NCBI RefSeq assembly: GCF_000224145.3
Contig: NW_004190444.2
Coordinates: 113,408-177,407 of the forward strand
DNA: 64,000 nt
Direction of reading: 5' to 3'
Origin: Ciona intestinalis
Lineage: Eukaryota; Chordata; Ascidiacea; Phlebobranchia; Cionidae
Each line of letters starts with the position of its first letter. Within the stretch, counting starts at the first letter, position 1. The translations under genes and the position numbers were made by a program. Below the pieces are notes generated by a model that worked only from the letters and a program-made list of their open reading frames with translations, was not told where the DNA came from and did no database searches. Below, in pieces: positions 1-12,900 of the stretch.

Positions 1-231
1 CGTATCGTGAAAACTTGGACCACAACCTACTATATTTCAAAGATCATGGTAACACTACACGATACACCCTATAGCTGGCACACAACAATAATAACGTTCA
101 ACCTACCACCATTACATTTATATTATACCACATAATCTTTGTTATTGTAATATAATATTCAGATATGTTGTATCATTGCTGATGTAGTTATTAGTTGGAA
201 ACACTCAACCACACCACAATATCGCCCCCAC

Positions 232-342
232 CTTATTATAACGTGAAGACCTTTCATCCATGGTCGCTTCTTTCAACAATACGTTCGCCTCTCGTTGAAT
301 TTTACTCAATTTGTCGATTTTCATTATCCCTGGTAGCGGCAT
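232..342 (-). CDS. possible 5' coding exon, unidentified
   Basis: On the minus strand an ATG at 342 opens a 37-codon reading frame (starting MPLPGIMKIDKLSKIQ) that ends in phase 0 at a GTGGGGG donor. The peptide is charged and helix-like, with a K/E-rich centre, and its codon mix looks like coding DNA rather than the repeats around it. If real, it is the first coding exon of a gene that continues past the left end of the window. I do not recognise the protein and no second exon is visible. It could be a chance open frame. Confidence 0.3.
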
Positions 343-2662
343 TGTGACGTAATAAAGTACAGTTACCTCACAAAAAGATTGTTGTAAATTTAGTTCTAGA
401 AACATTCAAAGACGGTATGACGTCATTATGTAACATAGTTAAATAAAAGTAATACAGTACACCTCATGCTCGCTGTCGAGTTGAAATCCTTTATACACCT
501 AATATACCAGAGGTTTTCAACTTATATGAGCGGGTTCAACAGCCACGCGATTTAACTGACGTTCTTCTCCACACTTTTTATCCATAGCGTGTTTTAACAA
601 CTGTTGTTTGGTCGTTGATTCCTTTCTCTTTGTTCTTACAATCTTCGCTATCGTTTTCGAAAAGATAAAAAAAATTATGTTACGTTGTAGGATTCTGGTT
701 ATTACCTGCATTTATAGGCCCTGGCTTTACAGAACCTCTTCATACTGTTAGGTAGCCTTGGCTTAAAAGTCCTGCATATCCTGAAACATGTTATTACACT
801 GAATAAGCAACACGTTCAAACAAACACATAAGTAACTCAACCCACTTTGACCCCAATGCTCACTGTCTATCACCCGTGGCATAATGTATAGCATTACAAT
901 CCACCAACAATACAGATATGACAGCCAGTTATGGAACTGAATCACCTCTTTTCAGCATAATTGGAGCGTATGCCCCAACACCCGGTGCTTTACTTTATAA
1001 TTAAACTGAAATTATAAAGTATTTTTAATAATATCCAGTTTCTGACCAAAATACCTTCATACACGACATCTGTCTCGTCATAATAAACACTACAATGCCT
1101 CATTACACGTCACAATACCCTTTATCAATCATTCATTAACAATTGTGATGTAATTATAGATCGGATTCGAGTATGCTACGTAACAATGCGATTTAAAGCG
1201 ACGTAACAATACCGTTTACCGATATAGCGGCGTTTAACCCGCTTACACAACAAACGGTAAACTCATATGATGTGGTCTCGTGTTACATTCTTCTTGTTTA
1301 TTCTACAATGATATTTTATTGTTCCAAATATGGACATGTTTATTTTCACACGTACCTGTGCGACTTGGCGATACCTAATAATAATGGGAAGAACTAACAG
1401 TTGTGAAAGTAGGACAATACGTAACAATAATATTATTACATCATATTCATAATTACAATAACGTCATAACTAATTCTCGAACTTTATTCATGACGTCACA
1501 GCTACCATTTTTCGCTCACAAAAATCAAATCGTATAAAACCTATTACAATTTTTGGATATGTAGTAGTTGGGGTGAGATGGCCCGTGCTAACGGTATCTA
1601 TTTTACCCCATAAATACTATACCAATTCTCCAAAATTGTTTAGCGATACGCAACGCTGAGATTCTGACACCACGGTATATAACTGTCTATACATGTCAAT
1701 AAACATACTAAATACGATTGTGCAACTGTAAACTACAACTTAGTCATCGTAATACTTTTACTAAAGCAGGTTCCACAATATATCAGGGAGACTTGTAGAA
1801 CCACTAACAGTTTCTCAATGTTATATATAATAAACACCAACTACTAAATACGTCTATACTCTATATATGTATATACAAATTATCCAAAGTGATTTTTTAC
1901 ATTAGTAGATTCAAACTTCTAAGACAACGGCCATTTCTTCTATACCAATTCTTAAATATTGTTTAGCGGTATACGCAACACCCTGTTAATCTTTCTCTTG
2001 ATTAATAAACCTATATATATTTCGATTCTATATCATATAACTCCGACAGCGCGTCACAGTAGTATCTACATATATATTAAACACTAACTACCACATACAC
2101 GCCTATATATACAACTTATGTACGGTAATTTTTCATAAGTAGATTCTAACTGCTGAAACAACTGACATTACCTCGAAGTTGGCGTTCACTGTATCGAAGT
2201 AAAACACTAACATAAAAAGCCGTTTAAACACACCCACTCCAAGCTGGTATTAAACAAATATTAATACAAAACATTAACGCACCCCTCCAAAGTTTAATAT
2301 CGAAACTTCGACCAAACATTCGATCGATAATCGTCCAACAATCATAACAAACCGACCGATTGTTAGAGACCAATGGAATCCTTCATTCTGGAACGTTTCA
2401 ATATTTCGTAACAATTCCGATTGTAATTCAAATATAAAACGTCATTAACGTTATTGTGACGTAATGAACCACAAACCGCGCACGTGACTTTTAACCGACA
2501 ATCGGCATATATGTCGTCATAATACAATACATGACGTCACAATGCTATCTGTTGACAGGTAATGTCCATTGTTCGTCATCTGACGAATCTTCTACGTCAT
2601 CGTTTTGAATTTTCTGAAAATGGCATCATAATTAAACGTAAATTTGAATTCACATTGTTACG
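343..2662. other. non-coding stretch downstream of CDC123
   Basis: No convincing exon was found on either strand. About 540-680 is a copy of a dispersed repeat with the words 'aacaactgttgttt' and 'aatcttcgctatcg' (reverse copies also occur). The rest is AT-rich, with many TGACGTCA or GACGTCAT words and a remnant of the GGGGTAAGATGG element near 1568-1608. Confidence 0.5.
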
Positions 2663-5600
2663 TCACAAACAAACCATTCTCATGAAGTCAATAAGCTTTG
2701 TTGCGTCACTACCGGTGCTTAGATCAACGAAATCCTGAGGCATTCTGTATCGCAGGTGCTCGCTGGGCTGCATTGTGACGTCAGAAGGGGTGTAGCGGAA
2801 CTGACCGATCGTGACGTCATCTGTAAATCGCGGTTATAACAATTAACAACATAGAAGTATTATATATCTCTCAATGATGGTGAAGATCAAAGTAATTAAA
2901 ACAACGAAGAGAAGGAATTAGCAACAAAACAACAGTTGTTAAAATACGCTACCGGTAAAAACTACTTGAGTAAAAGTGTCAGATCAAACCGTGGCTGTTA
3001 AAAATGATCAACACTGTGACGTAACAGCTGAATAGAAGTAACAATATGTCAATCATTATGACGTCATAACACTCGCTCTCCACACACGGCACGTTCGACG
3101 CGGTTGATTATGACATCACAAGTAAAGTAGTTTGTTATTGTAGAGAGTAAGGTTTATAATGTGTGGTTGGTTATCATGTATATATGAGGTGTATATGTTG
3201 ATATATCCAGGGTGATACCATTTAGACCAGCGCTTCCCAAACAAGGGGTCTCGTAACGAACTTCAGGGGTCGCTAAGAGTTTACCAACTTTACACAAAGT
3301 ACTTTATGTACTATACCGATAACTGGGAAGGGTCGCGGAAAAGTTTAGAAGGTTCAAAGGGGTTGCGAGGAAAAGTTTGGGAAGCCTTGTGGTCCCCACT
3401 AGTCTGGCGCTGAGATAATTTATACACAGAAAACTTTAGACCTGAGATGTAGGTATATTACCCCAACACCTAGGGTGCTCTAGAGCCCACTGAGGCAGTT
3501 TATAGACACTCAATAATAGAGATTCTATTCTATAACGGTGAGGTCTCTAGTGAGACACACCTGAGACCTGGGATGTAGGTCTATTACCCCAACACCCAGG
3601 GTGCAATTTCAACGCACTTAACAATAGAGATCGTCATTAGTAAACAACACGTGACCCCTGACCTGCAGTTTTCATATCAACATAGAAATCACACGTTGAC
3701 AAACTCCCCGAAGACAATTCACCCCAAGTGAACAATAATGGCTCAGTCATCTCACCATATGGGTTGAAATCAATCACCCAGAAGTTGCCCTGTGTATAAA
3801 AGTATGTCAGTGCTGCCAGATTATTTTAACTGCAGTGTTGCCAGATTATTTTAACTGCAGTGTTGCCAGTTTATTTTAACTGTAGTGTTGCCAGATTATT
3901 TTAACTGCAGTGCTGCCAGATTATTTTAACTGTAGTGTTGCCAGCTATTTTAACTGTAGTGTTGCCAGATTATTTAATTTTTAGTGTTGTCAGATTAATT
4001 TACCTGCAGTGTTGCCAGATTATTTTAACCGCAGTGTTGCCAGATTATTTTAACTGCAGTGTTGCCAGCTATTTTAACTGTAGTGTTGCCAGATTATTCT
4101 AACTGCAGTGTTGCCAGGGTATTTTACCTGCAGTGTTGCACACAATATTTTAATTACTTACGTCTCTCTTTTTGTATATGTCGACGACAACTGAAAAAAA
4201 TATAAAATTTTGTTAGTTGGTTATCGACACCGGTGTAACAAATTTTAAACAAACATGAAAACGTGACGATAGAACACTCACAGTTGCTTCGTTTATGATG
4301 TAACCCTATATTGTTGCGTCTATAGTAATAACATGGTATATTGGTAAAATTTGGTTTGATAGATAAAGCGTAAGGGTACTTGTGCATACATAACGATATA
4401 TAAGTTGTATGTGTATTGTTTGTTTGTTTGTGCCCGCAGGCAAGTCTCATGCATGGTACTATATATATATATATTCAGTATGTTGGGGGAAGATGGCCAA
4501 TGTTTTCATTCTCCTATCATTCCCACAATTAATAGTAAATTAAAATATTCAAAGAATTATATAAAGTACCTTTATTGTATATAATTTTTGTATATAGTAA
4601 CCCACAACTTACACGAATCACTTGGAAATTTATCAATAATCTCATCAGATACAAAATTGTGAATTTCTTCCGCCAGTTTATCTTTGTCCTTTATGATGTA
4701 ATCGTAATGTTGCTTATAATCACGCTGACTGACGCCTAATAGAGATTTATTTCGTATAAAACATCGGAACTCCATCCCAGGCACAAGGTTCGCCCATTTT
4801 CGCAGCACCAGCTGAAACAAAAACATAGGTGGGCAACTTGAATAGATTGAATTGAGTAGTTTATATTGTTATAACGATGTTATAACGACTGTTGTTGTCC
4901 CGCCATGCGAGGATGAATAAGTTACATACGTGGTAACTTGTAAGCAAGCATGAGGTGTATGAAACAGAACACGCGTGTTATAACGACTGTTGTTGTCCCG
5001 CCATGCGAGGATGAATAAGTTACATACGTGGTAACTCGTAAGCGAGCACGAGGTGTATGAAACAGAACACCCGTGTTATAACGACTGTTGTTGTCCCGCC
5101 ATGCGAGGATGAATAAGTTACATACGTGGTAACTCGTAAGCGAGCACGAGGTGTATGAAACAGAACACCCGTGTTATAACGACTGTTGTTGTCCCGCCAT
5201 GCGAGGATGAATAAGTTACATACGTGGTAACTTGTAAGCGAGCACGAGGTGTATGAAACAGAACACCTGTGTTATAACGACTGTTGTTGTCCCGCCATGC
5301 GAGGATGAATAAGTTACATACGTGGTAACTCGTGAGCAGGCACGAGGTGTATGAAACAGAACACCTGTGTTATAACGACTGTTGTTGTCCCGCCATGCGA
5401 GGATGAATAAGTTACATACGTGGTAACTTGTAAGCAAGCATGAGGTGTATGAAACAGAACACCTGTGTTATAACGACTGTTGTTGTCCCGCCATGCGAGG
5501 ATGAATAAGTTACATACGTGGTAATTTGTGAGCAGGCATGAGGTGTATGAAACAGAACACGTGTGTTATAACGACTGTTGTTGTCCCGCCATGCGAGGAT

Positions 5601-7371
5601 GAATAAGTTACATACGTGGTAACTCGTAAGCGAGCATGAGGTGTATGAAACAGAACACCCGTGTTATAACGACTGTTGTTGTCCCGCCATGCGAGGATGA
5701 ATAAGTTACATACGTGGTAACTCGTAAGCGAGCACGAGGTGTATGAAACAGAACACCCGTGTTATAACGACTGTTGTTGTCCCGCCATGCGAGGATGAAT
5801 AAGTTACATACGTGGTAACTCGTAAGCGAGCACGAGGTGTATGAAACAGAACACCCGTGTTATAACGACTGTTGTTGTCCCGCCATGCGAGAATGAATAA
5901 GTTACATACGTGGTAACTCGTAAGTGGGCACAACCCTACGTTTTTTCATATTAAAAAAAAGCAAGTAGCATTTGGGCTTTAAAATTATTCAACCAATAAA
6001 AACAACAACCAACATATTCTTACCTGATGCGGAATATTTGCGTCACTTTCCACATCTGTACATAACTTGAATACCGAAGTCAAATCATAAATTATAAAGT
6101 CAGAACTTTTAAGCAGAAGAACTACTTCACCTGGGAATTAAAGGTGGTTTTGATTTATTTCAAATTTGTTATGGCTCCTGGAATAATGGGCCAACCCTGG
6201 TCAAGTTTCAGATCCTATGATATGCCATACTGTAGGATCTCACCCATATTTTTTATTTGTATGTGGGTAAAATTAAGACAGCGCTAGTCCATTACCCCAA
6301 CACCCAGGGTGCTACAATTCATTGGTTTGTTACGTGGCTTCCCCAAGGACACATTCGCTCATCATGGTGGCAGCATCCAGCTTTGAACCCGGGATCGTTT
6401 TGTTACAATGCAAGCACCTAACCACTGGGTCTAAGCATCTATTCTACTCGTTCACCTATATGGAACATTAAGCACCTGCAGTGTTGCACAACAAGGAATT
6501 ATTTGCTATCCAAGCTGCATCTTTAGGTGAGCTCCACCCCAATTTAGGAAACACTTTTCCCCCGAGGTCTTCGATTAATTTCCCGATTTCTTCCATCAGT
6601 TCAGTGAACTCAGGGTTATTTCCCTCCTGTAAGAAAACTTTGTGTTATTTTTATTAAATGTAACTTATTAATCTTCACGGGCAAGGCAATGGCAGTCATT
6701 ATAACACGGGTGTTCTGTTTCATGCACCTCGTGCCAGCTTACAAGTTACCACGTATGTAACTTATTTATCCTCACATGGCGGGGCAACAACAGTTGTATT
6801 TGAATGTGAATGAATGAATGTAACTTACTTTATCCTCGCGTGGCCGGAAAACGACAGTCGTTATCACACAGGTTCAACACCTTGGGCCAGCTTACGAGTT
6901 ACCATGTATTGTTACTTTGTGGGTGTTTATTTTTTCTGATTTTGTCATTTTTTTATGTATGGGTGATAATTTGGACAACCCATTAGTGACCACTGGGTTG
7001 GAGCAATTGCCGTTAACTGTCTTGCCCAAGGAGACATACGCCTACAACGGTAGCAGCGTCGAGCCTTGAACCCATTACCTCTGGGTTACAGGCAGGCGCG
7101 CTAACCACTATGCCGCGGCACCAGATTTGTATAACACGGGCGTTTTGGTCCATACACTTTGATCTTTCATACCACAAACCTCTTCGTTTTCATTTTCCTC
7201 CCATTCTTCTTCACTCCTCTCCTCTCCATTATCTCCCTCCTCTTCTTCATTGTCCCACTCCTCCCTAGTTGCTCCTGGGAGCACCACACCTCTCGGCAAC
7301 ACAACAGTGCCGTCATCTTGCAGATATTTAACAAAATCCTCGGGCAGAGGGATAACTACGCTGTGGAGATA
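2663..7371 (-). CDS. CDC123: cell division cycle protein 123 (eIF2 assembly chaperone), first exon not found
   Basis: CDC123 is an ATP-grasp-like cytoplasmic chaperone that binds eIF2-gamma and promotes eIF2 assembly. Readable exons, 5' to 3': 7371-7156, 6626-6476, 6130-6024, 4811-4613, 4190-4162, 3789-3756 and 2820-2663. Phases join cleanly. Family words seen include VIPLPEDFVKYLQDDGT, KVFPKLGWSSPKDAAWI, LLLKSSDFIIYDLTSVF, LVLRKWANLVPGMEFRCF, GVSQRDYKQHYDYI, FVVDIYKKRD, FWVIDFNPY and YRMPQDFVDLSTG. An acidic Glu-rich insert lies in the first exon, as in the human protein. Two parts are missing: the N-terminal ~20 residues, and the segment after 'DFNPY' (GEVTDSLLF.. in relatives), expected as a phase 1-1 exon between 3755 and 2821. 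Skipping that segment would leave the frame open. The intron 6023-4812 is filled by a 98-bp repeat array and the intron 4161-3790 by a 25-bp array. IBA57 lies 412 bp upstream on the same strand. Confidence 0.92.
3229..3400. mobile_element. possible hAT-like MITE
   Basis: The ends are inverted: 'gcttcccaaac' near 3233 and 'gtttgggaagc' near 3376, with matching inner words 'ggggtc' and 'ggttgc'. The CAGNGNTTCCCAAAC style of end is typical of hAT non-autonomous elements. I could not find a clean 8-bp target duplication. It lies in a CDC123 intron. Confidence 0.35.
3806..4145. repeat. 25-bp tandem repeat, about 13 copies
   Basis: The unit is close to 'gtgttgccagattatttt' plus 'aactgca', repeating every 25 bp with substitutions and two shortened copies. 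It occupies almost the whole CDC123 intron between the 29-nt exon (donor at 4161) and the 34-nt exon (acceptor at 3790). On the gene's strand every unit carries CTGCAG-like acceptor words. Confidence 0.9.
4867..5936. repeat. 98-bp tandem repeat array, about 11 copies
   Basis: The word 'tataacgact' recurs at 4881, 4979, 5077, 5175 and on to 5861, an exact 98-bp period. Units contain 'gttacatacgtggtaact' and 'gaggtgtatgaaacagaac'. Copies are nearly identical and differ at a few positions, so the array expanded recently. It lies in the CDC123 intron 6023-4812. The same unit, in both orientations, recurs across the window. Confidence 0.95.
6335..6440 (-). mobile_element. tRNA-derived SINE, partial
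   Basis: Read on the minus strand it has the layout seen at 7122: a 'gtggttaggtgcttgc' A-box-like word, a B-box-like 'gggttcaaagctgg' and the body word 'tgtccttggggaagcc'. It is truncated on the body side. Confidence 0.5.
6957..7122 (-). mobile_element. tRNA-derived SINE copy
   Basis: On the minus strand it starts with a tRNA-like head: 'tagtggttagcgcgcctg' (A box) and 'gggttcaaggctcgac' (B box). The body follows, with 'cttgggcaagacagttaac' and 'tccaacccagtggtcact'. The head fits a Pol III internal promoter. It is the best copy in the window and is flanked by pieces of the 98-bp repeat. It lies between CDC123 exons. Confidence 0.7.
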
Positions 7372-7783
7372 CTGGGGTTACAAAATATGCAGATAAGAAA
7401 ACTTATAAGTTTTACATTTAAACTTGAGCAAAACTTAACTAATAAATAACCTAAGTTAGAGTTTATTGAATTAGAAATTACAAATTAGATGAACAACCCA
7501 AAGTTATAATGTTGTGAATAATACATCTTAATAAAATTTAACAAGAACGCTGCTAAACATTTGCAAAACCAAAACAAGCACTAACACAAGCATTGTTACG
7601 TAACAATGCAACAACAGGGAAATAAGATGTGAAATTTGTATATTCTTATGAACAACAGAGTGAACTTTATATCACATAAAATTACAATATTGTTACGTAG
7701 ATAAGCAATTTCCGATCTCACAATACGGCGAGTAATAACAGCAGCAAAATAAACTTCATGAGAGAACAGAAAACAAATAAACT

Positions 7784-8773
7784 TCAAGTTTTGACATTTA
7801 TATTACTTGGTTGGCACGCCCCATCCGAGTAACTCCTCCCCTCATTATGCCACCACAATGGCCTTTGTCCTTTCAACTTAGTACCTCCACTAGTGGTCAG
7901 TATCTGCCCCTCGTAATCGAGTTTAATCAGCGCAAGTCCATGTTTTCCACCCACAACCCCCCGCAACCTTCCGGCTGATTTATTGTTTTCGGATCGAAGA
8001 GATGTTCCCGGTTCAGGGACTTTCCCTTCTAATATCTCAACGGGTATGAGTCGTTTCCTCACGACCCCCGTGTGGTGGGTTCGCGCCGTTAACTCCTGTC
8101 CGAGGTAACAACCCTTGTGGAAGTTGATACCATGCATGAAGTCTAAGTTGCTTTCAAGAGGCAAACTCTTTCCTGGTGGAAGATCGATGTCCGTTTCCGG
8201 CACCCCGACTTTGTATCTCCATATATGGTAGTCCTTTGATGATGTCATCATAACATCATCACATGGTTGGTCACATGATACAACCCTCCACCCCATTAGT
8301 TTAACTCTTGGATCAGGATTGGCACAAACATGATGTTTAACATCAGGCATAACATTGCTGCAACTTTCATTCCAACTTTGCCAGATATTTAAATCGTTTC
8401 TTTCGAGAATTTCAACTTTTTTACGAAGTTTATATCTCTTCAACAATTTCATGAAAATATCAGCCCTGCTTTCGTCACAGTCGATTAAAACTTCCCCATC
8501 GTTCCAATGCAATATAAGGTTATGGTCAATCCTGCCTTGCGTGTTTAACATCATAGCGTACATACACTTGGATGAAGGCAGCAAAGTTACATCGTTTGTG
8601 ACCAAACCTTGTAAATGTTCAATTGTGTCTTTGCCGCCTAGTTGGACCACAGCGCGGTGATTCAATTTGGCAAATTTCACATTTTCTGTATTTTTTTCAG
8701 AAAATTTTCTCAAAAAACTTTGAAACTTCGGTTTAGGCGACACACGACACAATAGTTGACAAATTTTTAACAT
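7784..8773 (-). CDS. IBA57: IBA57, mitochondrial iron-sulfur cluster assembly factor (CAF17/GcvT-like)
   Basis: A complete single-exon gene of 329 codons. IBA57 is a folate-binding GcvT-family protein that acts with ISCA1/ISCA2 in the mitochondrial matrix to make [4Fe-4S] clusters for lipoate synthase, aconitase and complex I. The family signature K-G-C-Y-x-G-Q-E is intact at residues 220-227 (KGCYLGQELTARTHHTG). Upstream words LQGLVTNDVTLLP (54-66) and MMLNTQGRIDHNLIL (74-88) match the YgfZ/CAF17 fold. The first ~25 residues are rich in K, R, S and F with almost no acidic residues, as expected for a mitochondrial targeting peptide. The length is near that of animal relatives. CDC123 follows on the same strand. 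No introns or damage are visible. Confidence 0.95.
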   Translation of the reverse strand: MLKICQLLCRVSPKPKFQSFLRKFSEKNTENVKFAKLNHRAVVQLGGKDTIEHLQGLVTNDVTLLPSSKCMYAMMLNTQGRIDHNLILHWNDGEVLIDCDESRADIFMKLLKRYKLRKKVEILERNDLNIWQSWNESCSNVMPDVKHHVCANPDPRVKLMGWRVVSCDQPCDDVMMTSSKDYHIWRYKVGVPETDIDLPPGKSLPLESNLDFMHGINFHKGCYLGQELTARTHHTGVVRKRLIPVEILEGKVPEPGTSLRSENNKSAGRLRGVVGGKHGLALIKLDYEGQILTTSGGTKLKGQRPLWWHNEGRSYSDGACQPSNINVKT

Positions 8774-9996
8774 TTTATATCAAAATTACACTTTAAAACA
8801 AAAAAAGAAAGTTAATATTAACATAATACGTACCTTTTTATTGTGTGACGCCTAAACAAATGATACCAATTTGAAAACAAACAATTTAATATTTCTTGTT
8901 TATTCATTATAAAAATTATTGTCTGCAAAAGTTGTAATTTAGTCCGAAACAATTACAAAACAACAAAATACAACCTGGCCATGTATTTAATTCCGTCCTA
9001 ATTACTTATTCCCCTTAAATTAATTAATTAGGCGGTGTTTAATTAGAATAATTTTAATTACGCAAAACTGACATCATCGTATGTTTACATCTGAAGCATG
9101 ACTGGCGTTTTTCTGACAGAAAATTGTCTATTTCAGTGTTACCAGAATAAAACTAGTAATTTTAAAAACATTTTCTGCTTTTTAAAATAAACCACATGAT
9201 TTTATTATAGATATTTAATGTTTCTCTTTTATTCAATTTATTTTTAATGCAAAAAATCATTTATTTTGCAATTATTTAAAAAAACTAAGCCAAGTTAAAA
9301 TTTGCAATCAACACTTTTTGCTAAATCATGCGTACGATTTTTCCGCATGACTGATCAACTGCTAAAATATAAAACAAACGAAGAACTCGGACGAATTTCT
9401 CGTATTACGGTTTTGTGGTGGCGTATGATAAGCATATTTCTCCAAGCCAGGTCCAAAGTTCATGTTTTTGCCTGCAGGGATATATATATGCACATTTGGC
9501 CTTGAATGACTTGTATTTGTTTATAGACTGGAGAATATTGCAAATTTATAAAGCGTAGACTTATTTGTTGACATTGTTTTGTTTGTAAACAAACGTACGC
9601 GGCGAATTTTTGCTGCGTCAGCGGATTTTTACACCTCGTTTATATATACAGTGTGTTTTAGATACTGTAGTTAGGAAGCAGAGACAAGATAGTAGAAATT
9701 ACGTCACATATTAAAGTAAAACAATATATATATATACCGTTTGTGACTCTAGCTAAGCTACTAGCTATATTTTCTATAAAGGTGAAGTCTTTAACTTTGA
9801 ACGCGAGGCTAGGGAATAATATTGAGTACGTTTTTATTATCTTATTTTTAAACTTATGTAAGTCAAATTTAACTTTAATATTTCTAACAGCTTGAATGTT
9901 ATATATTCCATAGATACTACCTATAAGTTGTTTATTTCTGCGTTAAAACACCATTGCCAAACTGATTTAAAGCTCTTGTTGTGTTAAATCCTCACA
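8774..9996. promoter_or_regulatory. shared 5' region of IBA57 (-) and PANK (+)
   Basis: This 1.2-kb AT-rich gap separates two divergently transcribed genes, so it should hold both promoters. No coding exon is visible. There is a TATA-like run near 9640 ('gtttatatataca') and another near 9727, neither tied to a start site by the sequence alone. Confidence 0.4.
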
Positions 9997-12900
9997 ATGG
10001 GAGACAGCTCAGTTTTTAAGGACAGTTCGGAAAATTCTTCAAACAAATCGAAACCGAGCCGCCCGAGGACGTATTCGAGCAGATCCGGGAAAAAACACCC
10101 GTTTCCGTGGTTTGGCCTCGATATTGGAGGCACTCTCGTTAAACTTATTTATTTTGAACCGCTATCGTTGTCACCTGATGAAGAGAAAGAAGAAAAAGAC
10201 TCGCTGAAGTCAATCCGGAAATATTTGACGTCAAACATAGCTTATGGGTCAACTGGTGTAAGGGATACAAGGCTTGAGTTAAAGGTGAGTTTTTTTTATT
10301 AATATTTAACAGAAGTCCCAAAAGTCTTTCTTATAATCTTATTAAAGATTTAATTTTAGATTATGTACAAAACTTGAACCAATACTCTTTCCTCAGTAAG
10401 TATGAGGGATCAGAAGTCATAAAAGTTTCGTTTTTATGCTTTATTGTATAATTTTGCCTCAATGAGATTTATGTGCCCATTAAATAAACATGTCTATTTA
10501 ATCATATATATTTTACCCTAAATTTTTTTGTGTTTTTTCAGAACGTCACCTTCCAAGGTTACACTGGCAATCTACATTTCATAAGATTCCCCTCGGAAGA
10601 AATGGATAAGTTTGTCACGATGGCCAAAGAAAAACAATTCGCAACTTTAATCGATCTCTTTCACGCCACAGGAGGGGGGGCTTTTAAGTTTGAACAAAAG
10701 TTTTTAACGGAAATTGGAATAAATTTAAATAAACTGGACGAACTGGATTGTGTTATAAAAGGTGAATGGAGATGTAACATCCGTTATAGCAACTGTCGTT
10801 TGTTGCTAATTCCCTTCTTTTCGTTGTTTTAATTAACTTGTTCTTTGCTACTGTGTTCATAGAGATTCATAAAAATATATATGTTCTGGTATTTTCAAAA
10901 TAAAATATAGGCTTTCTATGTAATACAATTTTTTTATCGTTATTCATTATTTTTTTCTATCGTTATTCTTCGAGTAACAATAGTTCGTTTTTCCCCAGGA
11001 ATCCACTTTGTGCAACACAAGTGTGGATTAAACGGACATTTTGAATGTTTTTCTATCTCCAACCCCCTTAGTGATGGCCCCATCGAAAAAGCCCCCTTTG
11101 ACTTCCGAGACCCCTACCCATATATGGTAGCGAACATCGGGTCAGGGGTCAGTATTATGTTGGTGAGGTCGCAGGAAGATTACGCTCGTGTGTCAGGTAA
11201 GTTGGGTAGGTTTTATTCTATATGGGAGGAATTATAGCTTGGCATGCCATGAAGTCTGGGATTTAGTTCATCATTAAGTTAAAACAGTCCGGACTGTACA
11301 TTTTGAGATTCATTCATGTTTTGCATTTTATTGTAAAATACGTTCATTAGGGGGCCGGAGTACACTCATTAGGGCTTGTTTCGTAATGTATAAAAAATAT
11401 ATATATACATTTTTATACATTAGATCTATACATCTGCATATACATAATGTAACCCTACCACCCCAGGTACAAGTCTCGGCGGAGGTACTTTCCTTGGCTT
11501 ATGTTGTTTATTAACCGGATGCGAAACGTACGATGAAGCGATCGACCTCGCCACGAAGGGTGACAGCACCAAAGTCGATAAATTAGTATCAGATATCTAT
11601 GGTGAAGGGGGTTACGCAAAGTTCGGACTTCCCGGAAATGTGGTCGCCTCTAGGTGGGGCTATAACTGTTTCCTCATTTAATAAAATATATAAATTTTGA
11701 ATAAAAAATTTTTTTTTTTACAATAAAAATTTGTTGTTGATACCAGGCATAATGTAAATTTTGGATTTGTGTTTGTCTCTTATTTTTGGTGGGTCTAATA
11801 TGCCCAGCTTTTTTGTCAGTCACATTTTTTATCCACTGAAATATAAGCATTTTATAAAAAATCTCCTCAATACATGAAAAACTCAATACATCACCAAATA
11901 ATTTAGATTGGCAAATCAATACTAAGGTTTATTATGTAATAACCTTAATATTTCCTTAGTTTCAATGTAGTAATCAATGATATATTATCTTTAATAATAC
12001 CTTTTAATCTTCAATCTTTCAACCCTCTCAGTTTTGGGAAGATGAATTCTGAGGAAGATCGGAAATCGGCAACGAAAGAAGATTTAGCGAAAGCTACGCT
12101 CGTAACGTTGACGAATAATATCGGGAGTTTGGTGTTCAGCTGCGCACAACGAGAGGTATGTTATGTCTATGTTTGGATTTACAATAATGTTGTTTGTGCA
12201 TTTGTAACATAGTGTGTTATAGTTTGACTTGATTTTTGTTTGCTGCATATTTTTCTTATCATATTAACCAACTTTTAAAAAATTTTTCCTCTGCAATATT
12301 TTATGTTTTAAAAAAAATTATCCCAAAAATAACAATATTTAATTGTGATCTGGCCCTGATCTAGCACTCATACTGTTGGACGATTCTCGTTGCATCATAA
12401 CAGAATACACCAAGTGCTACTAATTATACACCAAATAAAATCAAATATTAAAATAGAATTGTTTAAAACAATAGACGGATAATGCAAGTTATCGAAATAT
12501 ATCTTTGGTAATTATTAGTTAAACTTGGTTTTGCTTTCTGTATATTATGTAGAACTTATTTTATAAACCATTATAGTTAAACGTCTATTCCTGTAAAACA
12601 CTTCGTGCCTGAATATTCAAGTTGATGAAATTAACACTGACTTTCACTTGTATTGTATTCCCATGGGGGTGGAATGGATAACCCATAAGGGAGTCACTTG
12701 GTGCTTTATTTAATTAAAACAGGAGATTGAATGCAGGATCTCGGGCGACAGAGCTTATTAAGTTGTTTAGTGAGATTTTATTAATTAACAATAATAATTA
12801 AAATGTTTTGACAGCATTTTTTGGGTAAAACTGTACAAATATGAGTTTTTACAACTTGGTGTGCTGCAAACAAGCTCAAAGCATTGAGGTGTACTATCCC

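Noticed and set aside
517..711. 64-codon minus-strand frame
   Set aside because: Matches a dispersed repeat ('aatcttcgctatcg' family) also at 2900, 10795, 19240, 34750, 37250, 39300 and 60230.
3601..3670. GRVTCCLL-like frame as the missing CDC123 exon
   Set aside because: The match to GEVTDSLL is short, the flanks are the 97-bp repeat, and no clean donor follows.
5216..5933. Minus-strand frames of 73-75 codons
   Set aside because: Products of the 98-bp array; the same peptide recurs at 59208-59619.
4867..5936. Regular repeat array resembling a CRISPR array
   Set aside because: The whole 98-bp unit repeats with no unique spacers, and the host is a eukaryote; it is a minisatellite.
7718..7759. 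MKFILLLLLLAVL signal-peptide-like start with a GTGAGA donor on the minus strand
   Set aside because: Tempting as a first exon for CDC123, but CDC123 is cytosolic and has no signal peptide; no other partner exon is visible.
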